A stretch of DNA of 6,969 bases from Lachnospiraceae bacterium (GTDB lineage: Bacteria; Bacillota_A; Clostridia; Lachnospirales; Lachnospiraceae): NCBI GenBank assembly GCA_017523185.1, contig JAFWXB010000315.1, positions 1 through 6,969 on the forward strand. The letters are read 5' to 3'. Under the pieces are notes generated by a model, which ran no database searches, was not told the origin of the DNA, and saw nothing but the letters and a program-made list of their open reading frames with translations. Positions 1-6,393 of the stretch are shown one piece after another. Position 1 is the stretch's first letter. The number at the start of each line of letters is the position of its first letter. The position numbers and the translations under genes were made by a program.

Positions 1-1
1 A

Positions 2-1021
2 AAAATAAATACAAATTTACAAAAAAACGAAACAGAAAAAAATCAAATAGAAATACAAGAAAATATAGCAGAACAAGTAAAAGTTCATCCATTAGGTGTT
101 TGGGTAGAAACAGATGATATATTCTCTATTATGCAGATTCGTGCGTATCGTGAATTATTATTTCCAATTTCAACAAATAAGTTGATTTCAGCAAATCCAA
201 AAGAAAGTGCAAAAGAAATTTGGAATACAGGAATTATGGAACTTTTACGAAAACTTCATATAGGGGAAGGTGCATTTTATTTTCGTGTAGAAGTAAAAAG
301 TCCTATGACGTTAGAAGAACGCAGTCGTTTTACAAAGAAATTAAGTTCGGAATTAGAAAATATATCAAAAGGACAGTTGATTAATTCAACAAGCGATTAT
401 GAAGTAGAGATACGTTTAATTGCAAATAAAGACGGATTATTTTTTCCATGTTTGAAATTGATGACATTAAAAGACAGACGTTTTTCTTATCGAAAAAATG
501 CAATTGCAACTTCCATACATCCTTCTACAGCAGCACTTATTATGGAATTAGCAGAAAAGTATTTAAAAGAAGATGCTCAAATTATAGACCCGTTTTGTGG
601 CGTAGGAACAATGTTAATTGAGCGTGATTTAAAAGTACCTGCAAAAGAAATCTATGCAACTGATATTTTTGGAGAAGCCATAACATATGGCAGAGAAAAT
701 GCACGACTTGCAGGAGAACGAATTAATTTTATTCACAGAGATTTTATGGATTTTAAACATAAGTATCTGTTTGATGAAATTATTACAAATATGCCACTTC
801 GTGGAAAAAAGACAAAACAGGAAATGGACACATTTTATGGTGAATTTTTTACAAAGACAAAAGAAATTTTAAAACAAAAAGGTATTATTATTATGTATAC
901 GAATGAGTTGGGATTTGTAAAAAAACAACTTCGTTTACAGAAAGAATATATTTTATTGCAGGAAACTTGTATGCAGACAAAGAATGAATTTTATTTGCTT
1001 ATAATAGGATATAAGATGTAA
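2..1021 (+). CDS. THUMP-type SAM-dependent RNA methyltransferase (5' end outside window)
   Basis: Likely an RNA (tRNA or rRNA) base methyltransferase of the UPF0020/Trm11-Trm14-RlmL superfamily. The frame is open from base 2, adding 43 codons before the ATG at 131, and the sequence runs smoothly through that Met (HPLGVWVETDD before it, RAYRELLFP after it), so 131 is internal and the true start lies left of the window. Counting from the Met at 131: a THUMP-like stretch around residues 65-115, the linker RRFSYRK (about 115-121), SAM motif I DPFCGVGT (153-160), motif II ATDIFGEA and catalytic-loop motif IV TNMPLRG (219-225). Known members usually have N-P/L-P-aromatic in motif IV. Here it is N220-M-P-L, so the stacking aromatic is absent. 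The gene ends in TAA and is followed by 176 non-coding bases, so it is probably not co-transcribed with the AAA+ gene. The superfamily is clear; the substrate is not. Confidence 0.8.
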   Translation, partial: KINTNLQKNETEKNQIEIQENIAEQVKVHPLGVWVETDDIFSIMQIRAYRELLFPISTNKLISANPKESAKEIWNTGIMELLRKLHIGEGAFYFRVEVKSPMTLEERSRFTKKLSSELENISKGQLINSTSDYEVEIRLIANKDGLFFPCLKLMTLKDRRFSYRKNAIATSIHPSTAALIMELAEKYLKEDAQIIDPFCGVGTMLIERDLKVPAKEIYATDIFGEAITYGRENARLAGERINFIHRDFMDFKHKYLFDEIITNMPLRGKKTKQEMDTFYGEFFTKTKEILKQKGIIIMYTNELGFVKKQLRLQKEYILLQETCMQTKNEFYLLIIGYKM

Positions 1022-1137
1022 TACTAAAAAATTGTAAATTGATGATATAAAATAAGAATATTTTCATATATTTTTATGAAGCAATTGAACTTACGTTAAA
1101 ATATATTGAAAAAATAAAATATGTTGCAATTTTGCAC

Positions 1138-1190
1138 ACCTCCGATTGGTAATATGCACTTAGAATCAAGTACATATATCAAAAGGAGGT
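1138..1190 (+). promoter_or_regulatory. Structured leader pairing the Shine-Dalgarno of the AAA+ gene
   Basis: ACCTCC at 1138-1143 is exactly complementary to the Shine-Dalgarno GGAGGT at 1185-1190. Inside that stem, GAT (1144-1146) can pair with ATC (1178-1180). ATATGCACTT (1152-1161) pairs with AAGTACATAT (1168-1177) at 9 of 10 positions around a six-base loop. The three helices are nested and together bury the ribosome binding site, with A1181-1184 left as a bulge. This is what a translation switch (riboswitch, RNA thermometer or autoregulatory site) looks like, but no known riboswitch class is recognised. The inner inverted repeat could instead be a protein operator. The pairing is seen directly; the function is inferred. 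Confidence 0.4.
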
Positions 1191-1197
1191 CTTTTTT

Positions 1198-3138
1198 ATG
1201 ACAAAAACACTTTCTATTTTTAAACCATATTTACATATAGGAATCCTTCAAAAAGAAGAAGGACGAGAAAAAATTAAATATTTAAAAGTTCCGGGAGATA
1301 TGGGTTATGCAGAATTAAATCAAGATATTGAAAAAGGTGCAGTTCAGTTTGCAGAATTAAAAGCCTTAGTGGAAAAAGAAAATGAACCACAATATATTTT
1401 AATTACTTGTGATAATTTAGAATATGCCTATATGGCAGTTACATATCTTGCTGCCTCTTTTAATGAAAAACATGGTGTAATGTGTCATGTAGAAAAAACA
1501 AATCCTGAATATGCAAGTTCGAATTTAGATAGATGGGAAGAAGATGCATTTGCAATTCCTATTATTGAAAAAACGGAATTGGAGCAATATATGTGTAATG
1601 AAAATTCGCCTTTTGGATTTGGAAATATGTCATTTATTGGCGACCAAAGATGTAAAAATGAGAAACCATATTGGACATCTTGTGTGGGTGAAGCTGTTTG
1701 TATTCTTTGTGAAGATAGGGGATTTTATTATGGCAACAGAGATATAGATGACAATGTAATGGAAGGATTTCAATATTTCCAAAATAATAAAAAAGTATAC
1801 ATTATCAATTATCAGCAACCAAATAGAATGCATGAATTTTGTGATGAAGAAGGTAATTCATTTGATGATGACGATTTTTTGAATATCGAAGAAGATAGTC
1901 AGCGTGCAAAATGGAATTATGCAATTTTAAGTTTTAGAATGGACGAAATAGACTTAAATATTTCAAAAGAAAATTTAGAAAAGTATTATAAATTGGTGCT
2001 TCAAAGTATATTTCATAAAAATGAATTAATTGTAAAAAAAGGATTTTCTTATAAAAAATTAATTCATTTGATTAGTGCTATGAAAGAACCGGATAAATGT
2101 CAGTTAATGGAAAATATTGTAAAATACGCAGTTAAGGATTTTTCCACAAGTACACCAAATGTTATTACAAATGAATCGTTTGCATTTATGGAGCGTTTTG
2201 TGCGTATCAATGAAAAGACAAAACGAAATTCCAATCGCAATCAAAATGCAAAGGAAAAACTTGTAGATGGATTACTTGGAATGGATTCTGTAAAACAGCA
2301 AGTATTAAATGTGGTAAATGTGCTGAAATTTAATAGAATACGTGAGCGTATGCATATTTCAGGTGGTGGTTATCACAATGCACATGTTATGTTAGGTGCT
2401 CCGGGAACAGCCAAAACAACCGTTGCTCAAATTATGGGAGAAATTATGACAGAGGAAGGCCTGTTAGAAGATAATCGCTATATTTGTATCAATGGTGCTG
2501 AATTAAAAGGAAAATATGTAGGTCATTCTGCACCAAAAACAAAAGAAATTTTTGAAAATAACGATATTATCGTAATTGATGAAGCATATTCTTTGGTAAG
2601 TGATACAGGGGAGCAAGATTGTTTTAGTAAAGAAGCCATTGCCCAATTGATTATTGAGTTAGAAAATCATTCCAAAGAAAAATTGATTATTTTTGCAGGA
2701 TATGGTGGAAAAAATGTAAATGAAAAGAATAATAAAATGAAAGCGTTTTTAGATGCAAATCCTGGAATTAAAAGTCGTATTACATCTACCATTTATTTTG
2801 ATTCCTATACACCGGAAGAAATGGTAAATATTTTCTTTCACATTGCAAAAAAGCAAAATTACATTGTAGAAGAATCGGTAGCAGAAGCTGTACGAAAACA
2901 TTTTGAAAAACGTGTATTAGATGAAAATTTTGGAAATGGTCGTGAAGCAAGAAGTTTGTTAGAAACAGCAGTTGTGTATACAGCAAATCGTATTTTTGGA
3001 TTGGAAAAGAAAACATATTCAAAAGCAGATATGAAACATATCACAGAAGAAGATGTAAGAAAAGCAATTCGACAAGTAGAAGAAGGTGAAGAAATTCGTA
3101 ATGCAAAGAAAATGAAAATGATAGGATTTGGAGTGTAG
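1198..3138 (+). CDS. AAA+ ATPase, CbxX/CfxQ (CbbX/SpoVK)-like, with a long uncharacterised N-terminal region
   Basis: Predicted 646-residue cytoplasmic AAA+ ATPase; the family remodels or unfolds partner proteins through a hexameric pore. The start has an excellent site, AAAAGGAGGT at 1181-1190, seven bases before the ATG. The C-terminal module (about 355-610) shows Walker A GAPGTAKT (400-407, K406), a pore loop KYVG (439-442), Walker B IIVIDE (457-462), sensor 1 FAGY (499-502), the CbbX-type NPGIKSR with the likely arginine finger R527, and sensor 2 GNGREAR (579-585). Walker A has Ala where Gly normally precedes the Lys. Residues 1-350 match no family I recognise. They include an acidic patch (DDDD, 223-226), a YILITCDN strand (66-73) followed by a helix, and a helical block (256-315) that resembles an AAA lid, so a degenerate first ATPase module is possible. 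The target is unknown. A 304-base gap separates it from the RNA ligase gene. Confidence 0.85.
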   Translation: MTKTLSIFKPYLHIGILQKEEGREKIKYLKVPGDMGYAELNQDIEKGAVQFAELKALVEKENEPQYILITCDNLEYAYMAVTYLAASFNEKHGVMCHVEKTNPEYASSNLDRWEEDAFAIPIIEKTELEQYMCNENSPFGFGNMSFIGDQRCKNEKPYWTSCVGEAVCILCEDRGFYYGNRDIDDNVMEGFQYFQNNKKVYIINYQQPNRMHEFCDEEGNSFDDDDFLNIEEDSQRAKWNYAILSFRMDEIDLNISKENLEKYYKLVLQSIFHKNELIVKKGFSYKKLIHLISAMKEPDKCQLMENIVKYAVKDFSTSTPNVITNESFAFMERFVRINEKTKRNSNRNQNAKEKLVDGLLGMDSVKQQVLNVVNVLKFNRIRERMHISGGGYHNAHVMLGAPGTAKTTVAQIMGEIMTEEGLLEDNRYICINGAELKGKYVGHSAPKTKEIFENNDIIVIDEAYSLVSDTGEQDCFSKEAIAQLIIELENHSKEKLIIFAGYGGKNVNEKNNKMKAFLDANPGIKSRITSTIYFDSYTPEEMVNIFFHIAKKQNYIVEESVAEAVRKHFEKRVLDENFGNGREARSLLETAVVYTANRIFGLEKKTYSKADMKHITEEDVRKAIRQVEEGEEIRNAKKMKMIGFGV

Positions 3139-3173
3139 GAGAGGAATACAATTTTTATGAAATATTTTGATTG

Positions 3174-3199
3174 TCGAACTCACGTTAATGTAAGTTCGA
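3174..3199. repeat. Imperfect palindrome / hairpin centred on TTAA
   Basis: The arms 3174-3184 (TCGAACTCACG) and 3189-3199 are inverted copies matching at 9 of 11 positions around TTAA. Weaker pairing extends outward to about 3168 and 3205 with GT wobbles. It lies 35 bases after the AAA+ stop codon. No T-run follows on either strand, so a classical intrinsic terminator is doubtful. An operator or an intergenic repeat fits equally well. A single related half-site, GAACTTACGTTAA, lies at 1087-1099 upstream of the AAA+ gene. Confidence 0.5.
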
Positions 3200-3210
3200 T
3201 AATTATAATA

Positions 3211-3273
3211 TTAAGCAGAATCTTCATAATCTGTATTTGCTACTTTTTCATAATCGGATGTAAATAAGTTTTC
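3211..3273 (-). pseudogene. Possible remnant of a minus-strand gene 3' end
   Basis: Read on the minus strand, this stretch encodes ENLFTSDYEKVANTDYEDSA followed by TAA. It is bounded upstream by an in-frame stop and has no start codon or ribosome binding site. The composition (acidic, mixed, ending cleanly) is more protein-like than usual AT-rich intergenic translation, and TTCATAATC occurs twice in it on the + strand. It may be the tail of a decayed gene or chance. No family is recognised. Confidence 0.15.
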
Positions 3274-3291
3274 TTACTTACTATTTAAGGT

Positions 3292-3341
3292 TTGACATAT
3301 TTGAGATGAGTGACTTATTTGATTTGTTAAAATGATATATT
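3292..3341 (+). promoter_or_regulatory. Candidate promoter elements for the RNA ligase/Thg1-like pair
   Basis: A perfect TTGACA is at 3292-3297, but the matching -10 position (about 3315-3321) holds only TTATTTG. A better -10 is the extended element TG-A-TATATT at 3333-3341, which has no good -35 at the usual distance. A third option is TTGATT (3319-3324) with TATTAT (3341-3346), 16 bases apart. Any of these would leave a leader of about 90-120 bases before the ligase ATG. The assignment is ambiguous. Confidence 0.3.
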
Positions 3342-3442
3342 ATTATGTAAAAAGTATCTACTATTTTTATAGAAAAATAATATACAGAAATTATAAAGAA
3401 AATCTCTGAAATAGAATAAAAAAGAGGAAAGGGAAAAAGTAT

Positions 3443-4579
3443 ATGGAAAAAAGAGCATTAGCACATATTGAAAAGGTAGAATGGGTGAAGCCGATTGAAG
3501 GAGCAGATAATATCGAGTTAATTGGTGTATTAGGTTGGATATGTATTGCCAAAAAAGATGAATTTAAGGCAGGCGATTTAGCTGTTTATATTGAAATTGA
3601 TAGTAAATGTCCTATGGAGGATAAGAGATTTGCATTTTTAGAGAATAGAAAATATAAAATTAAAACAATGAAATTGAGCAGATTTAATGTAATTAGTCAA
3701 GGGATTGCATTACCTATAACGATGTTTGATGAATTAAAAAGGAAAAAAGTAGGAAGTGATGTAACAGATATTTTAGGAATTACATATGCAGCACCTCAAG
3801 AACAAGAAGAAAAAACGGATATTGTTGTTCAAAAGATGCAAAAGAACAAGTTTGCAAAAAATCCTGTGATAAAAGCACTTATGAGATATGAATGGTTTCG
3901 TAATTTTATGAGGATATTTCTTGTTGATAAAAATGAGCAGAAAACGCACTTTCCAAATTGGATAATGAAAACAGACGAAGTACGAATTGAAAATACGCCA
4001 AAATATTTAGAGAGTACAGAAAAATGGGTAGTTACAGAAAAATTAGATGGTACCAGTTGTACATATGCAGTAAATCAAATTAAAAAAGGAAAATATGAAT
4101 TTTTTATTTGCAGTAGAAATCAACGTATTATAGATAAGCATCAGAGTGTAAGTAATGGTGTAAATATTTATTGGAAATTAGCAGAAAAATATCAGTTAGA
4201 AGAAATTTTGAAAAATTTTGCCAAAAAACATGGATATCGCAGGGTTATTTTGCAAGGGGAAGGAATTGGTAATGTACAAGGAAATCCGTATCAAATAAAA
4301 GGAGATGATTTCTATGTATTTAATTTGATTATTGAAGGACAACGTTTAGGAACAATTGAAATGAGTGAGATTTGTAAGCAACTTCAGTTGAAACATGTAC
4401 CAATTATAGAAACAGAATATTATTTACCGAAAACAATGCAAGAAATAAAAGAAGCAGCAGATGGAACAAGTGCAATTAATCCAAATGTGAAACGTGAAGG
4501 ATTAGTATATAGGGCAATAGATGGTGTAAAGAGTTTTAAAAATGTATCCAATAGTTACTTATTAAAAAAGAAGAATTAA
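3443..4579 (+). CDS. ATP-dependent RNA ligase, DraRnl (Rnl5/TIGR02306) type
   Basis: Predicted 378-residue RNA ligase that joins a 3'-OH and a 5'-phosphate by way of ligase-AMP and AppRNA; the characterised Deinococcus relative DraRnl seals nicks in duplexes when the 3'-OH side is RNA. Residues 1-115 form the N-terminal OB-like domain typical of this group (LAHIEKV, GDLAVYIEID). FPNWIMKTDEVRIEN (170-184) is the family's linker motif. The nucleotidyltransferase domain has motif I EKLDGT (199-204) with nucleotidyl Lys200, motif Ia SRN (224-226), QGEG with Glu273, FYVFNL (290-295), motif IV REGLVYR (351-357) and motif V SFKNVSNSYLLK (364-375). All core residues look intact, so the enzyme should be active. 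ATG 3443 is preceded by AAAGG (3428-3432). The Thg1-like gene follows after 24 bases, so the two are almost certainly one transcript. Confidence 0.9.
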   Translation: MEKRALAHIEKVEWVKPIEGADNIELIGVLGWICIAKKDEFKAGDLAVYIEIDSKCPMEDKRFAFLENRKYKIKTMKLSRFNVISQGIALPITMFDELKRKKVGSDVTDILGITYAAPQEQEEKTDIVVQKMQKNKFAKNPVIKALMRYEWFRNFMRIFLVDKNEQKTHFPNWIMKTDEVRIENTPKYLESTEKWVVTEKLDGTSCTYAVNQIKKGKYEFFICSRNQRIIDKHQSVSNGVNIYWKLAEKYQLEEILKNFAKKHGYRRVILQGEGIGNVQGNPYQIKGDDFYVFNLIIEGQRLGTIEMSEICKQLQLKHVPIIETEYYLPKTMQEIKEAADGTSAINPNVKREGLVYRAIDGVKSFKNVSNSYLLKKKN

Positions 4580-4586
4580 GAGTTTT

Positions 4587-4592
4587 AGGAGG
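4587..4592 (+). promoter_or_regulatory. Ribosome binding site of the Thg1-like gene
   Basis: AGGAGG lies in the 24-base gap between the ligase stop and the ATG at 4604, 11 bases before that ATG. It fixes the start and shows the second gene has its own strong translation signal within a shared message. Confidence 0.8.
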
Positions 4593-4603
4593 GAGAAATA
4601 AAA

Positions 4604-5476
4604 ATGTCTTTTAGAGATGAACTGGGAACTAGAATGAAAGAATATTATGAGCAAATTCCTAAGATGAAATTGATGCGCAGAACACCTGTTATGATACGTG
4701 TTGATGGTAAGGCATTTCACACATTGACAAGAGGATTTGAGAAACCTTTTGATGAGATTTTGATAAAAACCATGCAAGAAACAACGAAATACCTTTGTGA
4801 AAATATTCAAGGCTGTGTATTAGGATATACGCAGTCAGATGAGATATCGTTGGTGTTGATTGATTATCAGACATTTAGTACAGCAGCGTGGTTTGATTAT
4901 GAAATTCAAAAGTTGGTAAGTATTTCTGCAAGTATGGCGACAATGGCATTTAACAGATATTTTGAGAGAAATGTTAAGGAGTATTTTCTTAAAAATACAT
5001 CAGAATTACAAGAAAAGCGTGAACTAGAAAAGCAAAATGCATATAAGAAAGCAATGAAGCAAGGGGCATTATTTGATGCACGTGTATTTAACATTCCAAA
5101 AGAGGAAGTAACAAATTGTATTTATTGGCGTCAATTAGATGCTTCTAGGAATAGTATACAAATGGTTGGACAAGCTATGTTTCCACACAAAGAATTGCAA
5201 GGAAAGTCTTGCAATGATATTCAAGATATGCTTATGGCACAAAAGGGAATTAATTGGAATGATTTTCCAACACATCAAAAGAGAGGTACTTGTGTTATTA
5301 AAGAAGAATACGATATGTATATAGATGAAAAGGGACAAGAGATACAATCAAATGAAGCAGATAATTTTAAGGGTGAGTTAATTATAAGAACACGATGGAA
5401 AATCGATAAAGATATTCCTATTTTTAAGAATGAGGGAAGACAATATATTGAGAGATTGATATATGTAGGGGAGTAG
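4604..5476 (+). CDS. Thg1-like protein: tRNA(His) guanylyltransferase-family 3'-5' RNA polymerase
   Basis: Predicted 290-residue member of the Thg1 superfamily, which adds nucleotides to RNA 5' ends in the 3'-5' direction after activating the 5' end. Eukaryotic Thg1 adds G-1 to tRNA(His); bacterial Thg1-like proteins (TLPs) characterised in vitro instead repair 5'-truncated tRNAs by templated addition. The palm metal ligands are present: IRVDGKAFH with Asp34 (equivalent to human D29) and GYTQSDEISL with Asp79/Glu80 (human D76/E77). The motif YWRQLDASRNSIQMVGQ (174-190) replaces the HINNLYN block of true Thg1. With INWNDFP (216-222), KRGTCV (226-231) and a bacterial host, this marks it as a TLP. 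Bacterial tRNA(His) already carries an encoded G-1, so repair is the likelier role. It follows the RNA ligase gene by 24 bases, implying that the two act on the same RNA. Confidence 0.9.
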   Translation: MSFRDELGTRMKEYYEQIPKMKLMRRTPVMIRVDGKAFHTLTRGFEKPFDEILIKTMQETTKYLCENIQGCVLGYTQSDEISLVLIDYQTFSTAAWFDYEIQKLVSISASMATMAFNRYFERNVKEYFLKNTSELQEKRELEKQNAYKKAMKQGALFDARVFNIPKEEVTNCIYWRQLDASRNSIQMVGQAMFPHKELQGKSCNDIQDMLMAQKGINWNDFPTHQKRGTCVIKEEYDMYIDEKGQEIQSNEADNFKGELIIRTRWKIDKDIPIFKNEGRQYIERLIYVGE

Positions 5477-5652
5477 TTTGATATATTTGTTTTAGAGAAA
5501 ATTTTATTACAACACGAATACGGATATTAGTTGTATTTGAGTTTGCCATAATTATGATATTCTTTTTTATATTTATACCATTTTTTGTATTATGAAAACT
5601 CTTATTTCCATTGAAAAACAGATTATTTTGTGGTAGCCTAAGATAGACAAAG

Positions 5653-5658
5653 TATAAC
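5653..5658 (+). promoter_or_regulatory. Candidate -10 box of the pyrE operon
   Basis: TATAAC matches five of six consensus bases and lies 45 bases before the pyrE ATG. The only -35-like partner is TTGTGG (5628-5633) at a long 19-base spacing. A small inverted repeat, GACAA (5646-5650) / TTGTC (5662-5666), flanks the hexamer and could be an operator. No PyrR-binding RNA motif or attenuator is seen. The rest of the 5477-5703 gap is AT-rich with no gene or convincing terminator. Confidence 0.3.
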
Positions 5659-5703
5659 AGATTGTCAAATGGAAAAGATTCATAATGAGGAGGAACATAG
5701 ACA

Positions 5704-6393
5704 ATGGAAGCATACAAGAGTGAATTTATAGAATTTATGGTAGAAAGTGACGTATTAAAATTTGGTGATTTTACATTAAAGAGTGGCAGAAAATCTCCAT
5801 TTTTTATGAATGCAGGTGCGTATGTAACAGGTTCACAGCTTATGAGATTAGGTGAATACTATGCAAAAGCAATTCATGACAATTTTGGTGATGATTTTGA
5901 CGTATTATTTGGACCGGCATACAAAGGGATTCCGATTAGTGTTGTAACAGCAGTAGCATATAGTCAGTTATATGGAAAAGAAATCCGTTATTGTTCAGAC
6001 CGTAAAGAAGAAAAAGACCATGGTGCAGATAAAGGAAGTTTTCTTGGAAGCAAGTTAAAAGATGGTGACAGAGTTGTTATGATTGAAGATGTTACTACTT
6101 CCGGTAAATCTATGGAAGAAACTGTTCCAAAGGTAAAAGGTGCAGCAGATGTGGAAATTTTAGGACTTATGGTTTCTTTAAATCGTATGGAAGTTGGTCT
6201 TGGTGGAAAAGTAAGTGCATTAGATGAAATCAAAGAAAACTACGGATTTGATGCAAAAGCTATTGTAACAATGGAAGAAGTTGTGGAACATTTATATAAT
6301 CGTGAATGCCAAGGCAGAGTGGTAATTGACGATACTATTAAAACAGCAATTGACAATTATTACGAACAGTATGGTTGTAAAGAAAAGAATTAA
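5704..6393 (+). CDS. pyrE: Orotate phosphoribosyltransferase
   Basis: Cytoplasmic enzyme that joins orotate and PRPP to give orotidine 5'-monophosphate, the fifth step of de novo pyrimidine synthesis, just before OMP decarboxylase (PyrF). The 229-residue length is normal for the family. Visible motifs are FTLKSGRKSPFF near the N-terminus (23-34, orotate/phosphate binding), FGPAYKGI (69-76), the catalytic flexible loop with DRKEEKDHG (99-107) and the PRPP signature VVMIEDVTTSGKS (124-136) with acidic pair E128/D129. The ATG has GGAGG at 5689-5693, ten bases upstream. The VanZ-like gene begins inside its last 23 bases, so they are co-transcribed and perhaps translationally coupled. No other pyr gene is in the window. 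Confidence 0.96.
   Translation: MEAYKSEFIEFMVESDVLKFGDFTLKSGRKSPFFMNAGAYVTGSQLMRLGEYYAKAIHDNFGDDFDVLFGPAYKGIPISVVTAVAYSQLYGKEIRYCSDRKEEKDHGADKGSFLGSKLKDGDRVVMIEDVTTSGKSMEETVPKVKGAADVEILGLMVSLNRMEVGLGGKVSALDEIKENYGFDAKAIVTMEEVVEHLYNRECQGRVVIDDTIKTAIDNYYEQYGCKEKN

Larger units (their letters stand above)
3139..3442. other. 304-base intergenic region before the RNA ligase gene
   Basis: No full-length gene is seen. From left to right the region holds an imperfect palindrome (3174-3199), a 20-codon coding-like stretch on the minus strand (3211-3273), a TTGACA hexamer (3292-3297), an extended -10-like TGATATATT (3333-3341) and the AAAGG ribosome binding site of the ligase gene (3428-3432). The size and content suggest that the ligase/Thg1-like pair has its own promoter and is not simply read through from the AAA+ gene. 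Confidence 0.5.

Noticed and set aside
131..133. ATG as the start of the methyltransferase gene
   Set aside because: The frame is open back to base 2 with protein-like sequence, and no ribosome binding site precedes 131; the gene starts outside the window.
1022..1137. Promoter for the ATPase gene (TTGAAC at 1085, TAAAAT at 1097 or 1115)
   Set aside because: No pair of hexamers has acceptable spacing and match; the AT-rich sequence offers many weak candidates.
3174..3210. Intrinsic terminator after the ATPase gene
   Set aside because: The hairpin is plausible but has no T-tract after it on either strand, so it is listed as a palindrome only.
5508..5535. Hairpin TACAAC/GTTGTA with inner AATA/TATT as a terminator of the Thg1-like gene
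   Set aside because: Short AT-rich stems with a bulge and no following T-run; too weak to call.
5482..5594. Hydrophobic + strand reading (…IIMIFFFIFIPFF…) in the gap before pyrE, as a small membrane peptide
   Set aside because: No ATG/GTG/TTG start with a ribosome binding site in that frame; the T-rich run alone produces Phe/Ile/Leu codons.
5424..5717. 97-codon minus-strand open frame over the gap before pyrE
   Set aside because: No recognisable domain and no clear ribosome binding site. It overlaps the end of the Thg1-like gene and the pyrE start, and its composition fits chance translation of AT-rich DNA.
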